From Thermoplasmata archaeon (lineage in GTDB: Archaea > Thermoplasmatota > E2 > DHVEG-1 > B18-G2), in assembly GCA_021161685.1 (NCBI GenBank), contig JAGHAD010000057.1:1-11052 (forward strand): a DNA stretch of 11,052 nucleotides, given 5' to 3'. Under the pieces are notes generated by a model. That model had not been told where the DNA came from. It was given only the letters and a program-made list of their open reading frames with translations, and did no database searches. This document shows positions 6,582 to 11,052 of the stretch, piece after piece (position 1 is the first letter of the stretch; each line of letters starts with the position of its first letter). Position numbers and translations under genes: made by a program.

Positions 6582-6929
6582 ATGGCTTGCTTCCTTGTCC
6601 CGGCTGGAGAAGCCATTGTAACGAGCTTGATCCATAGATACATGGATAGAGAGAAATCCAGAAGGTACAGGTTGGGATTGCTGAATGCGATGCTCTGGGG
6701 AGGGGTCTTGCTGTTGGCTGTGGAGCATATCTGGCATGGAGAGATAGTCCCATGGCCACCTTTCCTGACAGCGATGAGATCTCCAGAAGATTTTTCCATA
6801 ATGCTTCATGAGATGGCAATGAATGGAGTGGCGATGGCATTAACCATTACCATAATCTGGGCGATCATAACATCGATATCGATCTCCATGGAAAAGAAGA
6901 TGAAGAAAGAAAAGCCCGTGAGGGGTTGA
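6582..6929 (+). CDS. Small membrane protein A, paralogue of the next gene
   Basis: I do not recognise this 115-residue protein as a named family. It has a hydrophobic N-terminal stretch (about 3-18, beginning M-A-C-F-L-V-P), a positively charged loop (R-E-K-S-R-R-Y-R), and hydrophobic segments at about 31-48 and 80-102. It ends in a lysine-rich cytoplasmic-looking tail. Residues 28-49 share the pattern R-Y-[RK]-L-x2-L-x3-L-W-G-x6-V-[ED]-H with residues 24-45 of the next protein, so the two are paralogous. The acid-histidine pair (Glu48, His49), plus His52 and His76, could bind a metal ion. ATG 6582 has GAGGTG (6571-6576) five bases before it. It is the first gene behind operator 1 and is followed after 4 bases by the second membrane protein. 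A role in metal uptake is suggested only by the operator and the FmdE-type neighbour. Confidence 0.72.
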   Translation: MACFLVPAGEAIVTSLIHRYMDREKSRRYRLGLLNAMLWGGVLLLAVEHIWHGEIVPWPPFLTAMRSPEDFSIMLHEMAMNGVAMALTITIIWAIITSISISMEKKMKKEKPVRG

Positions 6930-6933
6930 TAGG

Positions 6934-7236
6934 ATGTGGCTCATCATTTTATCCGTATCTGCGGTGATAGCAACAGCCCTATGGTACTTCAAGGATGATG
7001 GCAGATACAAACTCGATGTCCTAAGCCTGATCCTCTGGGGAGCAACCATAATGGTATTCGTTGATCATGCGATGGGGATAGCGGAGGATGCCCTTGCTGG
7101 AAGGGAGGTGGAGTTCATAGAAATAACCTTGCCAGCATTCATGCTAGGTATCTTTCTGGTATGCGTTGGGATAGCCCTGTGGGAGCTCTACTTGATAATA
7201 AAGAGACCGAAGGTATTAGCTAAAGGAGGGATGTAG
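6934..7236 (+). CDS. Small membrane protein B, paralogue of the previous gene
   Basis: This 100-residue protein has three predicted membrane helices (about 1-18, 27-44 and 66-88) joined by short charged loops. It shares with the preceding protein the motif R-Y-K-L ... L-W-G ... V-D-H (24-45), ending in the acid-histidine pair Asp44-His45 at the end of the second helix. The pair may form a heteromeric complex after a tandem duplication. It lacks the N-terminal Cys-containing stretch and the second histidine cluster of its neighbour. ATG 6934 has GAGGGG (6920-6925) eight bases upstream. Its own end carries the ribosome site AAAGGAGGG for the FmdE-type gene, which starts directly after its stop. 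The compact spacing indicates one operon and matched expression. No known family was recognised; a membrane component of a metal transporter or of a surface redox complex are both possible. Confidence 0.72.
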   Translation: MWLIILSVSAVIATALWYFKDDGRYKLDVLSLILWGATIMVFVDHAMGIAEDALAGREVEFIEITLPAFMLGIFLVCVGIALWELYLIIKRPKVLAKGGM

Positions 7237-8553
7237 ATGCACAGGTGGATTTGTTTATTTGCTGGAGTTTTAATGCTGGCAACGTGCGCATCTGCTTTGG
7301 CACAAACAGATCTGCTGGAAACTCATCCAGATTTAGAGCCGTTGGTCGATTTCCTTGGAGAGTCAGAGCTATCGATAATGGATCTAGTTGGATACAGAGC
7401 TGTTAAGGAAGCGATGAAGGAACTGAACTTCAGTAAAGGAGATCCAGGTATTCTGGCTCTTACCGACGCTGGATATGTCGCTAACATTGGAAACCACAGC
7501 ACAGAGAGAGCTCTCAATGGCTTGATGATGACAGGTGGTTTCTCGAGTGGTAAGGGAAACTTGGTGAACGTGCATAGAGCATATAATAAACCTCTGTGGT
7601 TCGCTTTCTTTGATAAAGACACTGGCGATTGCATCTATCTCGAGGTGAATGGTAGCTATTTGGAGGAATGGCTCGAAAAGGAATCAGAAGGAGTTGCAAA
7701 CCTATCAGCATTCTTGGAGGTCGATCCAGATATCTTATTCTCAAAGATATCCAGGGAGAATATAGATCCGGATGAGCTCATAACCAGAGAGGGAGCGGAG
7801 GCATGGCATCACAATTTTGAGGAAAAAACCTTTGGTGGAAACGAGTTCAGCATCATTACCATAAGCGCTGTCTGGAGCAGGGGGATGAGCAACGAACTCT
7901 TGAGAAGCGCTGAACTTCATAACCACATATGCCCTGGTCTCACAAGCGGTTATCTTATAGCGGAATACTTGAAGAGGCATTATCCATTAAAGGATGACGA
8001 GAAATGGGTCGTCTGGGCGGTTCCGCCATGGTGCAAGGATGATGCATTGCAACAGATACTGGATGCGACCGTTGGGAAGAGGTGCATGGCGGTCATGTAC
8101 ATACCAAAGAATATCAGCGATAAGCTACCAGAAAGTTACAAGGACATAGCGGGAATATACGTGAAGCTGGATAAGGATGGAAATGCAAGAGCAATAGTTT
8201 TAGGTTTCAACTGGAGCAAGGTCTGCTCTGATTGCAACATTTCCAGGAAGGATTTCAGGGATTTCAAAAGCTACAAGTGGTGGTGGGCGAGGTTGAGGGC
8301 TGATCTAATCCTTATGGAACATGAACCAGAGGATTACATCTCGGTGCTCATGGAAAAGGATCTCGGGAACCAGGGTTCTGTTAAGATGTTGAACGCAAGG
8401 TGGATGGCTGTCGGCGCAAATCCTTTGGTGGAGCTAGGTATCCTTGAAGAAACAAAAACACCTGTGAAGAAAACTCCATCGACCATTTCCATAGCTGTGA
8501 TCGCCATAATTTTAACCGCTATATTACTTTACATCGCGAGAAGGAAGCATTAG
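7237..8553 (+). CDS. Secreted, C-terminally anchored FmdE-domain metal-binding protein
   Basis: This 438-residue protein starts with a signal peptide (about 1-22, ending A-S-A-L-A-Q) and ends with a hydrophobic helix (about 416-434) and the tail A-R-R-K-H. The main body should therefore be outside the cell and tethered to the membrane. Residues 227-290 carry an FmdE-type site: L-H-N-H-I-C-P-G (His228, His230, Cys232), then W-C-K-D-D-A-L-Q (Cys266) and V-G-K-R-C (Cys283). A later C-S-D-C (Cys330, Cys333) may add ligands. Residues about 90-137 (T-G-G-F-S-S-G-K-G-N-L-V then F-A-F-F-D-K-D-T-G) resemble the second half of an FmdE domain, implying an N-terminal degenerate copy. FmdE proteins are named for the formylmethanofuran dehydrogenase operon, but no such enzyme is here; secretion and the nickel-type operator argue for metal capture or sensing. 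ATG 7237 follows AAAGGAGGG and directly abuts the previous stop. The stop overlaps the convergent gene by 4 bases. Confidence 0.82.
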   Translation: MHRWICLFAGVLMLATCASALAQTDLLETHPDLEPLVDFLGESELSIMDLVGYRAVKEAMKELNFSKGDPGILALTDAGYVANIGNHSTERALNGLMMTGGFSSGKGNLVNVHRAYNKPLWFAFFDKDTGDCIYLEVNGSYLEEWLEKESEGVANLSAFLEVDPDILFSKISRENIDPDELITREGAEAWHHNFEEKTFGGNEFSIITISAVWSRGMSNELLRSAELHNHICPGLTSGYLIAEYLKRHYPLKDDEKWVVWAVPPWCKDDALQQILDATVGKRCMAVMYIPKNISDKLPESYKDIAGIYVKLDKDGNARAIVLGFNWSKVCSDCNISRKDFRDFKSYKWWWARLRADLILMEHEPEDYISVLMEKDLGNQGSVKMLNARWMAVGANPLVELGILEETKTPVKKTPSTISIAVIAIILTAILLYIARRKH

Positions 8554-9098
8554 GTGGTGGAGCTCAGACGAAAGCCAAGCCTGTTCATTGCCATTGAAAC
8601 GAGCTTATCAAAGACGAAACCAGACAGGAATGTGGCTACCAAAACCAAGAGAGCGATATGGATCGGATTTGGCAGAAGAGATTTATGAGCCCAGAGGGCG
8701 AGCCAGTTTATGGTTAAGCATCCAACACTCGCTACCCCTCCATTGATCCTTTCAGTAACTAAACCCAGGAAGATGAATGATATCAATCCATACAATCCAA
8801 ACCAGCTCGGATTTGTAATTCCATACCAGGGACCGCTCAGGAGCAGGAAGGATGAGATGAGCACCGCAGTGGTAACGCCATACCATCTGCCACACATGCG
8901 GTATGCGAGGGATATCCACAGCACATAAAGGGGACCGGATAAGATACCTAAGCCCAAGCAAGGTATTGAACTGATGTGCAGGTATCCGGCCAAACTTCCA
9001 GATGGAAATGCAATGGATAGAGCTACACTTATACCCGCAAATAGGAAAGCAAACCCCAGCTTGATACCTTCACCAAGGACATTTCCTACAGGTCTCAT
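8550..9098 (-). CDS. Six-helix membrane protein, ECF S-component-like
   Basis: This 182-residue, very hydrophobic protein has about six helices (roughly 12-32, 43-62, 73-90, 101-117, 121-138 and 147-168). The size, helix count and small-residue pattern in the first helix (A-L-S-I-A) fit substrate-capture (S) components of ECF importers, or a related small permease. I cannot assign a substrate, and no ECF ATPase or T component lies in the window; group II S components share those from elsewhere in the genome. ATG 9098 has GGAGGAG ten bases upstream and overlaps the end of the radical SAM gene by 29 bases, so the two are co-translated. As the last gene behind operator 2 it may import a metal complex, a cofactor precursor, or the product of the radical SAM enzyme. 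Its stop overlaps the convergent FmdE-type gene by 4 bases. Confidence 0.66.
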   Translation of the reverse strand: MRPVGNVLGEGIKLGFAFLFAGISVALSIAFPSGSLAGYLHISSIPCLGLGILSGPLYVLWISLAYRMCGRWYGVTTAVLISSFLLLSGPWYGITNPSWFGLYGLISFIFLGLVTERINGGVASVGCLTINWLALWAHKSLLPNPIHIALLVLVATFLSGFVFDKLVSMAMNRLGFRLSSTT

Positions 9099-9909
9099 TC
9101 CTTTTCATCTCCTCCACGAATTTCCAATGGGATTCCAAGATACCATTAAGATCTAGACTCAGTGCATCTCCATACTGATAACCCATCTCACAGAGGAAAC
9201 AGCAGGGACTCACTTTGCAATCCCACGATATGAAAATCGTGGTTAACGCAACCTTGCAGGGTCTGCTTCTTGGATCCGGGCAGTGAATCCTTATCCCGAA
9301 TTTCTTCCCGGCTTTCCTTGCAGATATGCATGCTCTTGCTTCTTCTATGATCGAGGTTCTCTCAATCCTTGGATTGTGTAGAGCAAACAACCTGTGAAGG
9401 TTTACGTTGAATCCATTCCTTCCAGCGAACTCAACCAACCTGGGTATATCATTTAGATTATATCGGGTTATCGTGATGTCCATCCATGTTTCGATTTCAA
9501 GACCTTTCCTGCTCAATTCCCTCGAGAGCTTTTCCATCGCTTCCAGAACCTTCTTTTTTCCATCAATGGCAAAGATACCAACAGCTATGGAATCTACTCT
9601 ACTTTCCAGCAATTCCTCCATCCTCTTTTCGAGAAGCGTACCATTCGTTATCAAGCTCGTCCTTATTCCCAAGCTCTTAGCATGATCTATCATTTCGAAG
9701 AGCTCTGGATGAAGGAAAGGCTCACCCCATCCGTGGAATGCGATCTCCTTGAAATCCTTCAGGGGAAGTTTTCTGAAATCCTCAAAATCGAGATAACCTA
9801 TTCTCCTTTTGCTCGTCTTCCTCATGCAGATATCGCAATCCAAGTTACAATCGTTGGTTACCTCTAGCTGTAGGATATGAGGTCTAACTTCATGTTGAGC
9901 AATTCTCAT
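9070..9909 (-). CDS. Radical SAM protein with SPASM-type C-terminal domain
   Basis: This 279-residue protein has the radical SAM cluster motif C-N-L-D-C-D-I-C (Cys21, Cys25, Cys28). The SAM-binding motif G-W-G-E-P (60-64) stands in the usual GGE position, and I-T-N-G-T (87-91) follows. The C-terminal part carries eight cysteines (210, 218, 231, 236, 237, 240, 274, 277) with the layout C-K-V-S-P-C-C ... Y-G-D-A-L ... C-R-K-C-P, as in SPASM domains that hold one or two extra [4Fe-4S] clusters. SPASM enzymes commonly modify peptides or proteins; others act on cofactors or small molecules. ATG 9909 overlaps the stop of the 56-residue peptide gene as ATGA, so both are translated together. This makes the peptide a candidate substrate, by inference. 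The gene is in the unit behind operator 2. No hydrogenase maturation function of this type is known to me. Confidence 0.86.
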   Translation of the reverse strand: MRIAQHEVRPHILQLEVTNDCNLDCDICMRKTSKRRIGYLDFEDFRKLPLKDFKEIAFHGWGEPFLHPELFEMIDHAKSLGIRTSLITNGTLLEKRMEELLESRVDSIAVGIFAIDGKKKVLEAMEKLSRELSRKGLEIETWMDITITRYNLNDIPRLVEFAGRNGFNVNLHRLFALHNPRIERTSIIEEARACISARKAGKKFGIRIHCPDPRSRPCKVALTTIFISWDCKVSPCCFLCEMGYQYGDALSLDLNGILESHWKFVEEMKRNETCRKCPW

Positions 9910-10076
9910 TGCATCTTGCTATCTATGCATCTGATGCGCCTAATCGCATTGAAAAGGTTCAAACCTATGGCTCCGGCAATAGCAATAAAGGCAATCAGTT
10001 TGTTTGCGAGCAATGCTATGGTTGCCGAGCTCGTAGATACAGCGCTCGCCGTCGATGCGCTTATCGGGGCGCACAT
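9906..10076 (-). CDS. 56-residue single-helix peptide coupled to radical SAM gene
   Basis: This small protein begins M-C-A-P-I-S and has a Ser/Thr/Ala-rich segment (about 5-20). A hydrophobic helix follows (about 27-43), then a basic tail R-R-I-R-C. The positive tail suggests the C-terminus is inside and the N-terminal Cys2 and Ser/Thr region outside, if it is membrane inserted. ATG 10076 is chosen because AGGAG lies 11 bases upstream, a TATA-like box inside operator 2 lies about 27 bases upstream, and the stop overlaps the radical SAM start as ATGA. A longer frame to 10157 would run across the operator and the end of hypA. It may be a small subunit of the membrane protein two genes downstream, or a peptide substrate of the SPASM enzyme. 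I recognise no family, so the function is unknown. Confidence 0.62.
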   Translation of the reverse strand: MCAPISASTASAVSTSSATIALLANKLIAFIAIAGAIGLNLFNAIRRIRCIDSKMQ

Positions 10077-10095
10077 GGTAATTGCATCTCCTTTA

Positions 10096-10125
10096 GGTAT
10101 TAAAAATTTTCTTTTTCGTAATACT
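10096..10125. promoter_or_regulatory. NikR-type operator 2 with embedded TATA box
   Basis: GTATTA (10097-10102) and TAATAC (10119-10124) form a perfect 6-bp inverted repeat with a 16-base spacer. Read on the minus strand, its 28 bases differ from operator 1 at one position only, inside the spacer. The TTTTTAATA half (10098-10106) faces the peptide/radical SAM operon, just as the same half faces the membrane/FmdE operon at operator 1. The distal arm touches the hypA stop codon (10124-10126), so the downstream operon can have its own regulated promoter despite lying close behind hypA. Confidence 0.78.
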
Positions 10126-10486
10126 ATTTCTCTCCAACCAACCTTTTGATGTAACACTCCTTTCCATTTATTATCTCAACATCCCCCTTGCATTTTGGGC
10201 AGAATACCAAAGGAAAGAGATGATCGAGGTCATCAAGATAATCCACGCTCCCTACATATCCACATCTCTTACATCTAATCCTGCTCTTTACCACATCTAT
10301 CTTCAATTCAGCATTTTTCAGGATACCTCTCTTGAGAACATCAAAGCAGAACCTTAACTGCTCTGGAGATAGCATGGTGAGCTCTCCAATACATATCTCT
10401 ATCCTCTTGACTTCCTTTAATCCATGCTTGCTAGCCTCTCTCATGGCAATATCCACTATGGACTGCATGGTAGAAAATTCATGCAT
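10124..10486 (-). CDS. hypA: Hydrogenase nickel-insertion protein HypA
   Basis: This 120-residue metallochaperone works with HypB to place nickel in the hydrogenase large subunit. It begins M-H-E-F-S; the N-terminal amine, His2 and nearby atoms form the nickel site. A structural zinc site is given by C-K-R-C (Cys72, Cys75) and C-P-K-C (Cys96, Cys99). A GTG at 10495 would add three residues, but ATG 10486 is chosen because His2 must be second for nickel binding. The start overlaps the hypC stop by 8 bases with little ribosome site, which implies coupling. The stop codon touches operator 2. HypB is encoded about 4 kb away, on the other side of the two NikR-type operons. Confidence 0.95.
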   Translation of the reverse strand: MHEFSTMQSIVDIAMREASKHGLKEVKRIEICIGELTMLSPEQLRFCFDVLKRGILKNAELKIDVVKSRIRCKRCGYVGSVDYLDDLDHLFPLVFCPKCKGDVEIINGKECYIKRLVGEK

Positions 10487-10691
10487 AGATATCACGGAAT
10501 ATCTTCAAAACTTCCCTTGCCTCTTCTTCTGGAATGACCTGTATCGCAAAGCCAACGTGAACTATAACCCAGTCCCCTTCCTTTGCATCAACTAGGGATA
10601 GATCAACCTCTCTTCTGGTTCCTCCTCCATAATCTACTACTCCCCTCTTGCCCTTTACTTCCACCAGTTTGCCTGGAATCGCAAGGCACAT
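10479..10691 (-). CDS. hypC: Hydrogenase maturation chaperone HypC
   Basis: This 70-residue OB-fold chaperone begins M-C-L-A-I-P-G. Cys2 holds the Fe(CN)2CO unit made with HypD and passes it to the large-subunit precursor. The rest (V-D-Y-G-G-G-T-R-R-E-V-D-L and G-D-W-V-I-V-H-V-G-F-A) is typical HypC of normal length. ATG 10691 has no clear ribosome site, but a TATA-like box at 10715-10722 lies about 27 bases upstream, which fits a leaderless mRNA. It overlaps hypA by 8 bases. The 27-base gap to hypF also allows read-through from upstream. HypD and HypE are not in the window. Confidence 0.96.
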   Translation of the reverse strand: MCLAIPGKLVEVKGKRGVVDYGGGTRREVDLSLVDAKEGDWVIVHVGFAIQVIPEEEAREVLKIFRDIYA

Positions 10692-10714
10692 CTAAAGATA
10701 CATCTGATGAGGGG

Positions 10715-10722
10715 ATTTTTAA
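10715..10722 (-). promoter_or_regulatory. TATA-like box of the hypC-hypA unit
   Basis: On the minus strand this reads TTAAAAAT, centred about 27 bases before the hypC ATG, and it overlaps the hypF stop codon. Spacing equals that of the nikR and peptide-gene promoters. It would give hypC-hypA an internal promoter in addition to read-through from hypF. Confidence 0.35.
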
Positions 10723-11052
10723 TTTTCTATGAAGCTGTAGTAGATGCCCTGTCCAAAGGATACTCCTCCATCCCCACATGGAATCCTTTCGTTCTGATAA
10801 AAATCGAAACCCCTCTCCCTGATCAATCTGGATATTTCTGAAACGATAAAATCATTATATGCGCAACCCCCACTTATCCCTATGCTTTTGACCCCTTCCT
10901 CCTCCGCCTTCTCCAATGCGATCTCGGCCAGAGATAATGCCATGTACTTCTCCGCAGCATACGCCATATCTTCTCTCCTATACTTGCCAAGATTCTCAAA
11001 GAAATACTCGAAGATCTCCTTTACCTTTATCTCGTTTCCATGGATTAAAGGC
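10719..11052 (-). CDS. hypF: Carbamoyltransferase HypF, C-terminal end only
   Basis: The last 110 or so residues of HypF are present; the rest lies beyond the right edge, and the frame is open to 11052. HypF makes the thiocarboxamide on HypE that becomes the cyanide ligands of the Ni-Fe site. The C-terminal Kae1/YrdC-linked motifs are seen: G-I-S-G-G-C-A-Y-N (the family's S-G-G-V-x-x-N) and C-G-D-G-G-V-S-F-G-Q (the family's D-G-G-I-S-L-G-Q). The stop TAA (10719-10721) lies 27 bases before hypC in the same direction, so hypF, hypC and hypA probably form one unit. Confidence 0.9.
   Translation of the reverse strand, partial: PLIHGNEIKVKEIFEYFFENLGKYRREDMAYAAEKYMALSLAEIALEKAEEEGVKSIGISGGCAYNDFIVSEISRLIRERGFDFYQNERIPCGDGGVSFGQGIYYSFIEN

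Noticed and set aside
6494..6799. N-terminal extension of the NikR-like protein to about 6799
   Set aside because: The extra 102 residues are antisense to the first membrane-protein gene and cross operator 1. The ribbon-helix-helix domain begins at the Met at 6493, where a TATA-like box is correctly spaced.
6522..10125. Inverted copies read as terminal repeats of a transposon
   Set aside because: No transposase, no target-site duplication, and each repeat is itself a palindrome with NikR operator geometry sitting on promoters. Operator duplication explains them better.
10077..10157. Longer version of the 56-residue peptide starting at 10157
   Set aside because: It would run through operator 2 and into the end of hypA. 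The extra residues reflect the operator sequence, and ATG 10076 has both a ribosome site and a promoter.

Overview
The window looks archaeal. Several genes are preceded by TATA-like boxes 26-32 bases upstream of the start codon, which implies leaderless or nearly leaderless mRNAs. Other genes have strong GGAGG-type ribosome sites, there are GTG and TTG starts, and the products are typical of anaerobic hydrogen-metabolising archaea. The frequent AGA/AGG arginine codons are compatible with a thermophile. I cannot name the lineage from sequence alone.

Layout. (1) Positions 1-1570 are AT-richer to the eye and carry two nuclease-type genes reading away from each other: a Cas4/RecB-like PD-(D/E)XK protein cut by the left edge, and an HNH endonuclease whose N-terminus appears frameshifted. 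A 12-bp inverted repeat (1651-1686) separates the HNH gene from the next operon. (2) Positions 1703-6493 (minus) hold a tightly coupled operon: nikR-like regulator, hypB, then the beta, gamma, delta and alpha subunits of a cytoplasmic group 3b-type [NiFe] hydrogenase (sulfhydrogenase/NADP type). (3) Positions 6582-8553 (plus) hold two small, mutually similar three-helix membrane proteins and a secreted, C-terminally anchored protein with FmdE-type metal-binding domains. (4) Positions 8550-10076 (minus) hold a 56-residue one-helix peptide, a SPASM-type radical SAM protein, and a six-helix membrane protein resembling ECF-transporter S components. (5) Positions 10124-11052 (minus) hold hypA, hypC and the C-terminal end of hypF.

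The most notable structure is a pair of almost identical palindromic operators, GTATTA-N16-TAATAC, at 6523-6550 and 10097-10124, in opposite orientation. The arm and spacer geometry is that of the NikR nickel-repressor operator (E. coli GTATGA-N16-TCATAC). They flank modules (3) and (4), which converge and overlap by 4 bp at their stop codons. The first operator also lies over the nikR-hypB-hydrogenase promoter. The nearby NikR-like protein aligns without gaps to the core of E. coli NikR but has lost three of the four classical nickel ligands.

Working interpretation (inference): the window is a nickel economy locus. The hydrogenase and its nickel-insertion proteins (HypA, HypB) sit next to two NikR-controlled operons of unrecognised function. 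One may be a metal-acquisition system made of a surface FmdE-type binding protein and a paired small membrane complex. The other may be a radical-SAM peptide-modification or uptake system.
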